Shown here one piece after another: positions 19,861 through 29,261 of a stretch of 64,000 bases of DNA. A program made the position numbers and the translations under genes. Numbering within the stretch: the first letter of the stretch is position 1; every line of letters starts with the position of its first letter. The stretch covers positions 1-64,000 of the forward strand of contig NZ_QUBS01000018.1 in NCBI RefSeq assembly GCF_003390925.1, read 5' to 3'. Below the pieces are notes generated by a model. The model searched no databases and was not told the origin of the DNA. It worked only from the letters and a program-made list of their open reading frames with translations. This DNA comes from Trinickia diaoshuihuensis. Its GTDB lineage: Bacteria > Pseudomonadota > Gammaproteobacteria > Burkholderiales > Burkholderiaceae.

Positions 19861-19937
19861 TGGTCGGAGCGAAAGGATTCGAACCTTCGACCCTCTGATC
19901 CCAAATCAGATGCGCTACCAGGCTGCGCTACGCTCCG
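19861..19937 (-). tRNA. tRNA-Pro (anticodon TGG)
   Basis: A 77-nt tRNA with encoded CCA. On the minus strand it reads CGGAGCG at the acceptor 5' side, D-arm GCGCAGCCTGGTAGCGC, anticodon stem-loop TCTGATTTGGGATCAGA (anticodon TGG in loop TTTGGGA), T-arm AAGGTTCGAATCCTT and CGCTCCG, discriminator A, then CCA. All acceptor, anticodon and T-stem pairs close. Anticodon UGG reads proline codons. A strong promoter lies just upstream and a hairpin terminator downstream. Confidence 0.97.
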
Positions 19938-19948
19938 ACGAATCAGGG

Positions 19949-19978
19949 ATTCTAGCGTCCCCGGTACCACATAGTCAA
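19949..19978 (-). promoter_or_regulatory. sigma-70 promoter of tRNA-Pro
   Basis: On the minus strand, TTGACT (-35, 19973-19978) and TAGAAT (-10, 19949-19954) are separated by 18 bp. The -10 is 11 bp from the first tRNA base, so transcription would start at or next to the mature 5' end. Confidence 0.75.
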
Positions 19979-20030
19979 TCACGGCAGATCCAGGCGCGCT
20001 CTAGCGCCCCAAACATTAGGAGACAGCAGC

Positions 20031-20504
20031 ATGGATTTGATTCTTTGGCGCCACGCCGAAGCCGAGGAAACCGCTCAAAGCGACGCCGCCCGCCAACTGA
20101 CGACACGCGGGCGCAAGCAAGCGCAGGCGGTCGCGAAATGGCTGCGCGCGCGGCTTCCCCCCGATGCGGTGATCCTCGCGAGCCCTGCCGCTCGCACGGT
20201 CCAAACCGTGGAATCGCTGACCGATCAATACCGCACGATCGACAGTATCGGGCCCGGCGCGAGCCTCGAGTCGGTCCTGGCCGCCGCGCAATGGCCGGAC
20301 GGGATAGCATCCACCGTCGTGATCGTGGGACACCAGCCGACGCTGGGGCTCGTCGCCGCGCAACTCGTGGCGGGAGAAGCGGCCGAATGGACGATCAAGA
20401 AAGGCGGACTGTGGTGGTTGTCGGGCCGGGGACGGCCGGATGCGCGGCACCACGGCCCCGGCCACGTGGTCGTACGGGCCGTCTTATCGCCCGATCTAAC
20501 CTAA
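20031..20504 (+). CDS. sixA: phosphohistidine phosphatase SixA
   Basis: A 157-residue histidine phosphatase. The catalytic motif is LILWRHAEAEE with H8 as the phospho-acceptor. A conserved second histidine occurs in VIVGHQPTLG near residue 101. SixA removes phosphate from HPt histidines (E. coli ArcB) and from the nitrogen PTS protein NPr. The length fits the short SixA family. The substrate in this organism is unknown. It is divergent from the tRNA-Pro promoter and precedes olsB by about 150 bp on the same strand. Confidence 0.9.
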   Translation: MDLILWRHAEAEETAQSDAARQLTTRGRKQAQAVAKWLRARLPPDAVILASPAARTVQTVESLTDQYRTIDSIGPGASLESVLAAAQWPDGIASTVVIVGHQPTLGLVAAQLVAGEAAEWTIKKGGLWWLSGRGRPDARHHGPGHVVVRAVLSPDLT

Positions 20505-20652
20505 TGACGATTAATGATGATGAAAGCCGTGTGTCCAGCGCGCGACATGTCATCATAGCGACACGCGTTTGCCACGCAACCGTCATGCCCCATTACTACA
20601 TTGGCAAGGACCCCAGTATTCCTTTCATAGTCATTCGGAACCAGGAACCCCC

Positions 20653-21456
20653 ATGCGAGATCTGCCGACGCCCACCCTGCCCCTCGCTTCGATTCCTCTC
20701 GATTCGCGCCGCCGCCTCCCGCGCGAGAAAGAAACCATCACGCAAGAGCATCGGCTTCAAGTGGCTTGGGCGCGTACCGACGAGGAGCTGCGCGAGGCGC
20801 AGCGCTTACGCTACCGAGTCTTCGCCGAGGAAATGGGTGCAAGCGTCTCGGGGCCGGCCGGCCTCGACGTCGATGCCTTCGATGCCTATTGCGACCATCT
20901 GCTGGTACGCGACCTCGAAACGCTAAAAGTCGTCGGTACCTACCGTATCCTGCCGCCGCATCAAGCCGCTCGTATCGGGCGCCTGTACGCCGAAGGCGAA
21001 TTCGACTTGTCGCGCCTCGCGCACCTGCGCTCGAAGATGGTCGAGGTGGGCCGCTCTTGCGTGCATGTCGATTACCGCAGCGGTTCGGTGATCATGTCGC
21101 TCTGGGGCGGCCTCGGCACCTACATGCTGCAAAACGGCTACGAGACGATGCTCGGCTGCGCCAGCGTACCGATGGCCGACGGCGGCCATTTCGCGGCGAA
21201 CTTGTACGAATCGCTGCGCGAAAACGCGCTGACGAGCCCCGAGTATCGCGCGTTCCCCCATACGCCGCTGCCCGTCGAGGAATTGCGCACGGGCGCCCGC
21301 GTCGCGCCGCCGCCGCTCGTCAAGGGCTATCTGCGCCTGGGCGCCAAGATCTGCGGCGCACCGGCATGGGATCCCGATTTCAACTGCGCCGATTTCTTGA
21401 CGCTGTTCCGTTTGTCGGACATCAACGCCCGCTACGCCCGTCACTTCCTCGGTTAA
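20653..21456 (+). CDS. olsB: GNAT-family N-acyltransferase, OlsB-like (ornithine lipid synthesis)
   Basis: A 267-residue acyltransferase of the hemolysin/OlsB family. It likely transfers a 3-hydroxyacyl group from ACP to the alpha-amino group of ornithine to form lyso-ornithine lipid, which OlsA-type enzymes then acylate. Family landmarks are EAQRLRYRVFAEEMGA (residues about 41-56), LLVRDLETLKVVGTYRILPP and EVGRSCVHVDYR. The ATG at 20653 follows AGGA; the longer open frame has no homology. It is convergent with ppx. Ornithine lipids replace phospholipids under phosphate limitation in many bacteria, so its place near ppk/ppx and the Pho genes is suggestive. The adjacent OlsA is not in the window. 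Confidence 0.78.
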   Translation: MRDLPTPTLPLASIPLDSRRRLPREKETITQEHRLQVAWARTDEELREAQRLRYRVFAEEMGASVSGPAGLDVDAFDAYCDHLLVRDLETLKVVGTYRILPPHQAARIGRLYAEGEFDLSRLAHLRSKMVEVGRSCVHVDYRSGSVIMSLWGGLGTYMLQNGYETMLGCASVPMADGGHFAANLYESLRENALTSPEYRAFPHTPLPVEELRTGARVAPPPLVKGYLRLGAKICGAPAWDPDFNCADFLTLFRLSDINARYARHFLG

Positions 21457-21475
21457 AAACAGCGCCCCTAAACAA

Positions 21476-21507
21476 TCGGCCCGCCCGCTTCGCAGCGCGC
21501 GGGCCGA
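21476..21507 (-). terminator. hairpin between olsB and ppx (probable ppx terminator)
   Basis: A 9-bp GC stem (21476-21484 with 21499-21507) lies between the two convergent stop codons. On the minus strand it is followed by TTGTTTA, a mediocre T-tract. Confidence 0.45.
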
Positions 21508-21547
21508 GGCGTTCACGGCCAACCGGTAGCGAACGCCGCACGGTTGC

Positions 21548-23059
21548 TCATTCGTCGGTGTAGATGACGCGATAGCGAATGCCGACCTTTTCCCACTCGG
21601 CCGCTTCCTGGATCAAGCTGTAATCGGTCAGCGGATTGCCGGCCACCCACTCGTTGGGCAAACGCACTTCGTACCCGCCGTTCGATTTCGCCACGCGAAT
21701 GCCGGGCAACCCCGCATCGGTACGCCGGCGGCAGAGCAGCGCCGCGAGCCGCAAACAGAACAGCAACGGCCATTCGACTTCGCGCGTTTGCGCGAGTTTG
21801 CCGAGCTTGCCCGCGTGGCCCAGCACAAGCACGGCGAGCCGAGCTTGATCGGTGCGAGAAAAACCCGGCATGTCGGCGTTGCTCGCGATATACGCCGAGT
21901 GCTTGTGGTAGGCGCTGTGCGAGATCGACAAGCCGATCTCGTGCAACGCGGCCGCCCAGCCCAAGAACATGCGCCCCTCGCTCGCGCGTTCCGCATCGGG
22001 CTCGCCGAGCTGGTCGTAAAAGCCCACGGCCAAATCGGCGATGCGCTCCGCCTGGGCTCGGTCCACGCCGTACCGGCGCATGAACCCCTCGACCGTCACG
22101 GCGCGCATGTCCTCATGCTGGGTCCGGCCCAGCAGGTCGTATAGCACGCCTAGGCGCAGCGCACCGTCGGTCGTATCGACGTAATCGATGCCGAGCTCTT
22201 CGAACACGGCCAGCATGATCGACAAGCCCCCGGCCAGCACGGGCACGCGATCGGGCTTGAGCGCGACGAGCTTGAGCCGATTGACGTTCTCGGCCTTGAT
22301 CAGAGCGCGCTTGAGTCGCTCCAGCCCGCCGCGCGAAATCCCGTGCGTAACGCCCGGGTCGTTGAAACCGTTCGCCTCGACGAGTTCGGCGAGCGCGCGC
22401 GCGGTTCCCGAGGAGCCGATCGCTTGATCCCAGCCCGCCTGCTTGTACTCACGCGAGATGATTTGAATCTCGCGCTTGGCCGCGAGTTCAGCCTGACGCA
22501 TCGTGTAATCGTCGACGTTGCCGGCCGGAAAGAACGCACGGCTATGGCTCACGCAGCCGATGTACAAACTCTCCATGACGAGCGGCGTGTAATGCTGGCC
22601 GATGATGAACTCGGTGGAGCCGCCGCCGATGTCCACGACGAGCCGCTTGCCTGAAATAGCCGGTACCGAATGCGCCGCGCCCGCGTAAATCAGCCGAGCC
22701 TCCTCGCGCCCCGCGATGACTTCGATCGGAAAACCGAGTGCGCTTTGCGCTTCGACCAGAAATTCAGGCGCGTTTTTGGCCACGCGCAATGTGTTGGTCG
22801 CGACGGCGCGCACGTGATCCGGATGAAAATCGCGCAGCCGCTCGCCGAAGCGCTTGAGCGCATCCCACGCGCGCACCTGCGAAGCGCGATCGAGCATCTT
22901 GTCGGCGGAGAGCCCGGCGGCAAGGCGCACGGCCTCGCGCAGCGCATCGACCTGGTAGATCTGCGCGCCGGCGGGCGTTTCCTCGACGCGGCCGACGATC
23001 AGCCGAAAGCTGTTCGAGCCGAGATCGACCGATGCGAGAAGGTGCGGGGTATTGGGCAT
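21548..23059 (-). CDS. ppx: exopolyphosphatase (Ppx/GppA family)
   Basis: A 503-residue enzyme that removes terminal phosphates from polyphosphate. The ASKHA ATPase-like domain begins ASVDLGSNSFRLIVGRV (residues about 8-24), with the phosphate-binding VVDIGGGSTEFIIGQ near residue 145. A C-terminal HD-like region follows (GWAAALHEIGLSISHSAYHKHSAYIASN). The start at 23059 gives MPNTPHLLASVDLGSNS and fits GGGAG 12 bases upstream and the normal 500-residue size. It is divergent from ppk, the opposing enzyme of polyphosphate metabolism. Confidence 0.95.
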   Translation of the reverse strand: MPNTPHLLASVDLGSNSFRLIVGRVEETPAGAQIYQVDALREAVRLAAGLSADKMLDRASQVRAWDALKRFGERLRDFHPDHVRAVATNTLRVAKNAPEFLVEAQSALGFPIEVIAGREEARLIYAGAAHSVPAISGKRLVVDIGGGSTEFIIGQHYTPLVMESLYIGCVSHSRAFFPAGNVDDYTMRQAELAAKREIQIISREYKQAGWDQAIGSSGTARALAELVEANGFNDPGVTHGISRGGLERLKRALIKAENVNRLKLVALKPDRVPVLAGGLSIMLAVFEELGIDYVDTTDGALRLGVLYDLLGRTQHEDMRAVTVEGFMRRYGVDRAQAERIADLAVGFYDQLGEPDAERASEGRMFLGWAAALHEIGLSISHSAYHKHSAYIASNADMPGFSRTDQARLAVLVLGHAGKLGKLAQTREVEWPLLFCLRLAALLCRRRTDAGLPGIRVAKSNGGYEVRLPNEWVAGNPLTDYSLIQEAAEWEKVGIRYRVIYTDE

Positions 23060-23343
23060 TAGGAAAGAAGGCTCCCGTTTTCGCGTACCACAAGCCGGGG
23101 GCGACTCGCCCGGCACGCGCGTCACTGTTCAAAGACGCCATTTTAAGCGCATAGTATTTCCCACCGGTGGATGAATGTGGCTTCGTCCACGCGCCGCGCG
23201 GCGACCGATACGGCACATACCGCTATCGAGCGGTCCGCGGCTTCGCGGCGAACGCCCATCGAACGCATCGGGACGGTCAAAGTCATACCAAATATCCGTA
23301 GAATGAGTGACAGTATGACTTTTCATCGAAATGACATCGAATT
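23060..23343. other. divergent intergenic region, ppx / ppk
   Basis: About 284 bp shared by two divergent genes of polyphosphate turnover. It includes PhoB-like half-site fragments near 23280-23325 (GTGACAG and ATGACTT), but these do not show the 11-bp phasing of a Pho box. No other gene was seen. Confidence 0.4.
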
Positions 23344-25467
23344 ATGAGAATGTCCGAGCGCCCGTTCATTCCCTCATCCGACCCCTCTCATCTTTCGTTG
23401 CCGATGTCGCTGCGCTACCCCCTTCTGAATCGCGAGCTAGGTATCCTGGGTTTCAACGAGCGCGTACTCGCGCAGGCGGCGGATCCTTCCGTGCCCCTGC
23501 TCGAGCGGCTGCGCTTCATCTGCATCACGAGCAGCAATCTCGACGAATTCTTCGAGATTCGCATGGCGGGGCTGCAAGAGCAGATGCGCGACAACCCGGG
23601 CACGCTGGCTCCCGACGGCATGTCGCTGCAACACGTCTACGACCTCGTCGTGGAGCGGGCACATAAACTGGTCGACCGGCAATACGCGATGCTGCACGAA
23701 ACGGTCTTGCCCGCGCTCGAGCAAGAAGGCATCTATTTCCATAGCTGGGATACCTGGACCGAGGCCCAAACCGAGTGGGCTCGCCGGTACTTCCTGGACG
23801 AGTTGCTGCCCGTGCTTACGCCGATCGGCCTCGATCCCGCGCATCCCTTTCCGCGCGTGCTCAACAAGAGCTTGAACTTCGTCGTCGAACTCGAAGGCAA
23901 GGACGCCTTCGGGCGCCAAGCGGTCATGGGGATCGTGCAAGCACCGCGGGCGCTGCCGCGGCTCGTGCACATGCCGCAGGAGATATCGGGCTTCGCGTAC
24001 GGCTTCGTGCTGCTGAGCTCTTTCATGCAGCGCTTCGTCCAAGAGCTGTTTCCGAACCTCGTGATCCGCAGTTGCAATCAATTCCGCATTACGCGCAACA
24101 GCGAACTGTTCGTCGATGAGGACGAAATCACGAATCTGCGCGTCGCCCTGCAAGGCGAGTTGCCGGCGCGGCACCTCGGCAACGCGGTGCGTCTCGAGGT
24201 GTCGGCCGATACGCCCGCGCATCTCGTGCGGCGTCTCCTCGACGAAAGCGGCTTGAACGAAAAAGACTGCTACCGGGTGGGCGGCTCGGTCAATCTGGTG
24301 CGGCTCATGCAGTTGCCCGAGCTCGTCGATCGCCCCGATCTGAAGTTCGTGCCGCACGTTCCCGCGACGCCCCCAGTGCTCGCGAACGCCACGAGTCTAT
24401 TCGACACGCTCGATCAAGGCGACGTGCTGCTGCATCATCCGTACGAAAGCTTCCAACCCGTACTGGAGCTTCTGCTGCAAGCGGCGCAGGATCCGAACGT
24501 CGTCGCGATCAAGCAGACCATCTACCGCACGGGCACCGACTCGCCGCTGATGGATGCGCTCATGCAAGCTGCGCGCAACGGCAAGGAAGTCACGGTTGTC
24601 GTGGAGCTGCTCGCCCGCTTCGACGAGGAAACGAACATCAACTGGGCGTCGCAACTCGAAGCGGTGGGCGCGCATGTCGTCTACGGCGTCGTCGGTCATA
24701 AATGCCATGCCAAAATGATGCTGATCGTGCGGCGCACGACGCACAACGGCAAATCCTCGCTCAAACGCTACGCGCATTTGGGCACCGGCAACTACCATCC
24801 GCGCACGGCTCGCTTGTACTCCGACTTCGGGTTGATGACGGCGGACCAGCGAATCTGCGAAGACGTACATCACGTGTTCCAGCAACTGACCGGTATCGGC
24901 GGGGAGCTCAAACTGCACGAGCTCTGGCAATCGCCGTTCACGCTGCACCCGAAGCTCGTCGAAGCGATTCGCAAGGAAGCCGAGAACGCGCGCGCCGGCA
25001 AGAAGGCGCGCATCGTCGCGAAGATGAACGCCCTGCTCGAACCGACCGTCATCGCGGAGCTTTACGAGGCGTCGCAGGCCGGGGTGAAGATCGACTTGAT
25101 CGTGCGCGGCGTGTGCTCGTTGCAGCCGGGCGTGAAAGGCCTGTCGGAAAACATCTCGGTTCGCTCCATCGTCGGGCGCTTTCTCGAGCACCACCGCATC
25201 TTTTATTTCTTCTCGAACGGCGAAGAGCGCGTCTACCTATCGAGCGCCGATTGGATGGACCGCAACTTCTTCCGGCGCGTCGAAGTCGCCTTCCCGATCA
25301 AGGATCGCCGCCTGAAGCGGCGCGTCGTGGCGGAAGGATTGTCGGCTTTCCTCGGCGATAATCAATCCGCGTGGGTCATGCAAAGCGACGGCCATTATCG
25401 ACGCAGCCGCCCCGGCAAAACGTCGCGCAACGCGCAAGCGAGTCTGCTCGTCAAATTCGGCTGCTGA
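23344..25467 (+). CDS. ppk: polyphosphate kinase 1
   Basis: The reversible polymerase that builds polyphosphate from ATP. It is 707 residues from 23344, or 687 residues from the internal ATG at 23404 (MSLRYPLLNRELGILGFNER), which matches the usual family length and the first homology; the start is therefore uncertain and neither site has a strong ribosome-binding site. The autophosphorylated histidine is in GHKCHAKMMLIVRR (about residue 456 from 23344). The second conserved histidine is in GTGNYHPRTARLYSD. The SSNLDEFFEIRMAGL N-terminal motif is also present. It is divergent from ppx and convergent with phoR. Confidence 0.95.
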   Translation: MRMSERPFIPSSDPSHLSLPMSLRYPLLNRELGILGFNERVLAQAADPSVPLLERLRFICITSSNLDEFFEIRMAGLQEQMRDNPGTLAPDGMSLQHVYDLVVERAHKLVDRQYAMLHETVLPALEQEGIYFHSWDTWTEAQTEWARRYFLDELLPVLTPIGLDPAHPFPRVLNKSLNFVVELEGKDAFGRQAVMGIVQAPRALPRLVHMPQEISGFAYGFVLLSSFMQRFVQELFPNLVIRSCNQFRITRNSELFVDEDEITNLRVALQGELPARHLGNAVRLEVSADTPAHLVRRLLDESGLNEKDCYRVGGSVNLVRLMQLPELVDRPDLKFVPHVPATPPVLANATSLFDTLDQGDVLLHHPYESFQPVLELLLQAAQDPNVVAIKQTIYRTGTDSPLMDALMQAARNGKEVTVVVELLARFDEETNINWASQLEAVGAHVVYGVVGHKCHAKMMLIVRRTTHNGKSSLKRYAHLGTGNYHPRTARLYSDFGLMTADQRICEDVHHVFQQLTGIGGELKLHELWQSPFTLHPKLVEAIRKEAENARAGKKARIVAKMNALLEPTVIAELYEASQAGVKIDLIVRGVCSLQPGVKGLSENISVRSIVGRFLEHHRIFYFFSNGEERVYLSSADWMDRNFFRRVEVAFPIKDRRLKRRVVAEGLSAFLGDNQSAWVMQSDGHYRRSRPGKTSRNAQASLLVKFGC

Positions 25468-25531
25468 GAGACGGAAACGCCGGCGCCCGACGAGGCGCCG
25501 GGCATGGCGTCAACCGGCGTCAGCGCCCGCG

Positions 25532-26845
25532 TTAAGCGTGGGCTGACTGACGGTGCGTCGTTCGTTGAGCGGGAAAGCGCACGCTGAACGTACTGCCCTT
25601 GCCCTCCTCGCTCTTGACGTCGAGCGTCGCATCGTGCCGCTGCAGCACGTGCTTGACGATCGCAAGACCAAGCCCCGTTCCACCCGTGTCGCGCGAGCGG
25701 CTGCGATCGACGCGGTAAAAGCGTTCCGTCAAGCGGGGAATGTCGGCCGCGGGAATGCCGTAACCCGTGTCGGTCACGGAGAATACCGCCTCTTTGCCGA
25801 CCTGCCTCCAGACGACGTTGATCGATCCGCCGTCGGGCGTATAGCGAATCGCATTCGTCACGAGGTTGCCGAGCGCGCTGAGCACTTCCGTCTCGGCGCC
25901 GGTCACCGTCAAGCCGTCGTCCGTCTCGAACTCGATGCTATGCCGCCCGCCGGAGAGCGTCGCGGCGTCGTCGCGAATATGGGAGAGCACCGCGCGCATG
26001 TCGATGGCTTGATCGCTCGGCGGCTTCACGTTGCCTTCGAGCTTGGCAAGCACGAGCAAATCGTCGACGATGTTACGCATGCGCGACGCTTGCTGGTCCA
26101 TCAATTCCAGATAACGCTCTTGGTCGGCGCGCTCGAGCGGCAATTCGCGCACCGTCTCCAGAAAACCGGACAGCACCGTAAGGGGCGTCTTCAGTTCGTG
26201 CGAGACGTTGGCGACGAAGTCGCGCCGCATCGCGTCGGTGCGCTCCAGTTCCGTGATGTCCGCCGTGAGCACGAGCTTGCGATTCTCGCCGTACGGAAAC
26301 GCTTGGACGGACAGGACGTTTTGCCGTTTCTCGCCCATTCCGCGCATGATCAGCATCTGCTCGTAGTGGTGCGAGTTCAGATACCGGACGAAATCGGGAT
26401 GCCGCACGAGATGCGTAATGTGTTGTCGCAAGTCACGCTTCGCATCGAGGCCGAAGTGCTGTTCGGCGATGGCATTGCACCATTCGATCTGGTCGTGATC
26501 GTCGAGCATCGCGACGCCGTTGGGCGACGCTTGGATGGCCTGAATGAAGCGCGAGTGCTGCTGTTCGACCTGGCGCACCTGGGCATGCCAACGCTTGGCG
26601 AGCTTATGCAGACGGTAATAGATTTCGCCCCAAATGCCCGGGGCGCTCGGCACCTCGCCGTACACGGGGGCATCGAGCAGGCGCCACAATCGCTGCGTGT
26701 GATACGTCGAAAACAGGCTCTGCGCCACGAGTGCCGCCACCGCGAAGATCAGCGCGGCGCGCACGCTCGTCAACGCGGCGATGGCCGCGCAGATGAGCGC
26801 GAGCAGCAGCAGCGATACGATCGAGCGCGCCCAAATGATGTTCAT
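25532..26845 (-). CDS. phoR: phosphate regulon sensor histidine kinase PhoR
   Basis: A 437-residue membrane kinase that phosphorylates PhoB when phosphate is scarce. Two N-terminal hydrophobic helices lie at residues about 8-26 and 29-45. A PAS domain spans about 95-195 (FIQAIQASPNGVAMLDDHDQ). The HisKA H-box is FVANVSHELKTPLTVLSGFL near residue 210. The HATPase domain has DTGYGIP, GTGLGLAIVKHVLQRH and GSTFSVRFP. It lies 97 bp downstream of phoB on the same strand, the standard order. The PstSCAB-PhoU complex, encoded upstream, normally keeps PhoR in check. Confidence 0.96.
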   Translation of the reverse strand: MNIIWARSIVSLLLLALICAAIAALTSVRAALIFAVAALVAQSLFSTYHTQRLWRLLDAPVYGEVPSAPGIWGEIYYRLHKLAKRWHAQVRQVEQQHSRFIQAIQASPNGVAMLDDHDQIEWCNAIAEQHFGLDAKRDLRQHITHLVRHPDFVRYLNSHHYEQMLIMRGMGEKRQNVLSVQAFPYGENRKLVLTADITELERTDAMRRDFVANVSHELKTPLTVLSGFLETVRELPLERADQERYLELMDQQASRMRNIVDDLLVLAKLEGNVKPPSDQAIDMRAVLSHIRDDAATLSGGRHSIEFETDDGLTVTGAETEVLSALGNLVTNAIRYTPDGGSINVVWRQVGKEAVFSVTDTGYGIPAADIPRLTERFYRVDRSRSRDTGGTGLGLAIVKHVLQRHDATLDVKSEEGKGSTFSVRFPAQRTTHRQSAHA

Positions 26846-26942
26846 GAAGTCAAGGTCAGCCGAATAACGAAAAGGCGGCCGCGCGGGGCGTCATCTCGCC
26901 GTCCCCGCCCGCGACGCCGAGGAGCGCGGCGCCTCTCGCGGT

Positions 26943-27644
26943 TTAAGCGCTCTTGGCGAGACGGTAGCCGCTACCGCGCACCGTTTCGATCATAGCATCG
27001 CACCCTGCCGGCTTGAGCGCGGCACGCAGGCGCTTGATATGGACGTCGACCGTGCGCTCCTCGACGAAGACGTGATCGCCCCAGACCTGGTCGAGCAATT
27101 GCGTGCGGCTATGCACGCGCTCGGGATGGGTCATGAAAAAGTGCAGCAGCCTGAACTCGGTCGGACCCAGATCGAGCTTGATCTCATTGCCGGAAGCGTG
27201 CGCGGCGACCCGGTGCGTGGCCGGATCGAGCTTGAGACCGTTGATCGCGACGACGTCCTCGGTCAACTGCGGCGCGCGCCGGCGCAGCACGGCCTTGATG
27301 CGAGCCATCAACTCTTTCGGCGAAAACGGCTTGGTGACGTAATCGTCCGCGCCGATCTCGAGGCCGAGCACCTTGTCTTGCTCGTCGCCGCGCGCGGTCA
27401 GCATGATGATCGGGATATGCTTCGTGCGCTCGTTGTTGCGCAGATCGCGCGCGAACGCGATCCCCGACTTGCCCGGCAACATCCAGTCCAACAACACGAG
27501 ATCGGGCAGCACGTCGCTGATCAGCGCCTGCGCCTGCTCCGCGTTGTACGCGCGGATGGGGCAATGCCCCGCGTGCTGCAGGTTGACGGAAATCAGTTCG
27601 GAAATCGCGGGCTCATCTTCAATGATGAGAATGCTGCTCGGCAT
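26943..27644 (-). CDS. phoB: phosphate regulon response regulator PhoB
   Basis: A 233-residue OmpR/PhoB-family regulator. The receiver domain has the acidic pocket IIEDEP, phospho-acceptor D53 in LVLLDWMLPGKSG, MLTARGDE and VTKPFSP. The C-terminal winged-helix domain (residues about 130-230) contains LLHFFMTHPERVHSRTQLLD, WGDHVFVEERTVDVHIKRLR and VRGSGYRL. It binds Pho boxes, of which a tandem set lies upstream of pstS in this window. It starts 30 bp after phoU and probably shares its transcript. Confidence 0.97.
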   Translation of the reverse strand: MPSSILIIEDEPAISELISVNLQHAGHCPIRAYNAEQAQALISDVLPDLVLLDWMLPGKSGIAFARDLRNNERTKHIPIIMLTARGDEQDKVLGLEIGADDYVTKPFSPKELMARIKAVLRRRAPQLTEDVVAINGLKLDPATHRVAAHASGNEIKLDLGPTEFRLLHFFMTHPERVHSRTQLLDQVWGDHVFVEERTVDVHIKRLRAALKPAGCDAMIETVRGSGYRLAKSA

Positions 27645-27674
27645 CGTGACCTACCTCTTAATACGTTCAAACGA

Positions 27675-28379
27675 TTAACTAAGGGCTTCGCGTTCGAGGG
27701 CGTCGCGCGACTTGTGGCGTACGTCCGTCCCTTTCACGATGTAGATGATGAACTCGGCGACGTTCTTCGCGTGGTCGCCGATGCGCTCGATGGCCTTGGC
27801 GATGAACAAGAACTCGAGGCCCGCCGAAATCGTGCGCGGGTCTTCCATCATGTACGTGACGAGCTTGCGCACGAACGCGCGAAATTCCTCGTCGATCGCC
27901 TTGTCGTCGCGCACGATTTGCGCGGCAGCGACCGTATCGAGGCGCGCGAACGCATCGAGCGCGCGGCGCAGGATCGAGACGGCCATCTCGCCCGAGAGCT
28001 TGATCTCGGCGATGTTGACCGTGCGCGAGGTCCCGTCTTCCATCAGCCGTTTGACGCGCTTGGCGATCTTCTCGGCCTCGTCGCCGGCGCGCTCGAGATT
28101 CGTGATCGTCTTCGAGATCGCGAGCAGCAGGCGCAAGTCGCGCGCGGCCGGCTGGCGGCGCGCGATCACGTTGCTGCACTCCTCGTCGATCTCGACTTCC
28201 ATCGTGTTGACGACCTCTTCGGCGGCGATGACCTGATCGGCCACCTCGACGTCGAAATCGTTCAGCGCCTGCATCGCACGCGTGATCTGGGCCTCGACCA
28301 GCCCCCCCATTTCCAAAACCTTCGACGAGACGAGGTTGAGATCCGCGTCGAATTGGCTCGACAAATGCTTGTCCGACAT
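27675..28379 (-). CDS. phoU: phosphate signalling complex protein PhoU
   Basis: A 234-residue, all-helical protein made of two three-helix PhoU repeats, each with the metal-binding E/DxxxD pattern (for example ERAGDEAEKIAKRV near residue 97 and ERIGDHAKNVAEFI near residue 198). It links phosphate transport by PstSCAB to the kinase PhoR and represses the regulon when phosphate is plentiful. It starts 18 bp after pstB on the same strand and ends 30 bp before phoB. Length is normal. Confidence 0.97.
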   Translation of the reverse strand: MSDKHLSSQFDADLNLVSSKVLEMGGLVEAQITRAMQALNDFDVEVADQVIAAEEVVNTMEVEIDEECSNVIARRQPAARDLRLLLAISKTITNLERAGDEAEKIAKRVKRLMEDGTSRTVNIAEIKLSGEMAVSILRRALDAFARLDTVAAAQIVRDDKAIDEEFRAFVRKLVTYMMEDPRTISAGLEFLFIAKAIERIGDHAKNVAEFIIYIVKGTDVRHKSRDALEREALS

Positions 28380-28397
28380 CGCTGCCTCCTTAATTCA

Positions 28398-29246
28398 TCA
28401 GCCGAAGCGGCCAGTGATGTAATCCTCGGTTTCCTTGCGGACCGGCTTGATGAAGATTTTCTCGGTATCGCCGAATTCAATCAACTCGCCGAGGTACATA
28501 TAGCCCGTATAGTCGGAGCAGCGCGCCGCCTGCTGCATATTGTGAGTGACGATCACGACCGTGTAATCGTTCTTGAGCTCCGCGATGAGTTCCTCCACCC
28601 GGCCCGTCGAAATCGGGTCGAGCGCCGAACACGGCTCGTCGAGCAGCAGCACTTCGGGGCGGATCGCGATGCCGCGCGCAATGCAAAGCCGCTGCTGCTG
28701 GCCGCCGGATAAGCCATAGCCGCTCTGGTTGAGCTTATCCTTGACTTCCGTCCAGAGCGCCGCCTTCGTGAGCGCCCATTCCACGCGGTCGTCCATCTCC
28801 GAGCGTGACAGCGACTCGAACATCTTCACGCCGAATGCGATGTTGTCGTAGATCGACATCGGGAATGGCGTCGGCTTTTGGAACACCATGCCGACGCGCG
28901 CGCGCAGCAGCGAAATGTCGCGCTTCGTCGTCAGCAGGTTTTCGCCGTCCATCATGATCGCCCCTTCGGCACGCTGCTCCGGATAGAGGGCGAACATCTT
29001 GTTGAACGTGCGCAAGAGCGTCGACTTGCCGCAACCGGACGGACCGATGAACGCGGTCACCTTGCCTTCCGGGATGTTCAAGTTGATGTTCTTGAGCGCG
29101 TGGTACTTGCCGTAGAAGAAGTTCAGGTCCTTCACTTCGATCTTCGGCGTGACGGGGGCCAGCGGACGATCGCCCTGGGCCGGTTCGAAACCGGCGGGCG
29201 CGGCGGGACGCTCGACTTGGGACAGGTGACTTTCAGCCATATTCAT
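28398..29246 (-). CDS. pstB: phosphate ABC transporter ATP-binding protein PstB
   Basis: A 282-residue ATPase of the high-affinity phosphate importer. The Walker A motif is [11 protein letters not shown] near residue 67, the signature is [16 protein letters not shown], and Walker B is [13 protein letters not shown]. The H-loop is [13 protein letters not shown]. About 30 residues precede the conserved [12 protein letters not shown]-like stretch (here [11 protein letters not shown]), so an alternative start further in is possible but no better one was seen. It is 15 bp downstream of pstA. Confidence 0.97.
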   Translation of the reverse strand: MNMAESHLSQVERPAAPAGFEPAQGDRPLAPVTPKIEVKDLNFFYGKYHALKNINLNIPEGKVTAFIGPSGCGKSTLLRTFNKMFALYPEQRAEGAIMMDGENLLTTKRDISLLRARVGMVFQKPTPFPMSIYDNIAFGVKMFESLSRSEMDDRVEWALTKAALWTEVKDKLNQSGYGLSGGQQQRLCIARGIAIRPEVLLLDEPCSALDPISTGRVEELIAELKNDYTVVIVTHNMQQAARCSDYTGYMYLGELIEFGDTEKIFIKPVRKETEDYITGRFG

Positions 29247-29261
29247 AAGACGCTCCGTGGC

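Noticed and set aside
23270-23330. Possible Pho box between ppx and ppk
   Set aside because: GTGACAG and ATGACTT fragments occur but overlap or lack the 11-bp spacing of paired half-sites, so no PhoB site is claimed.
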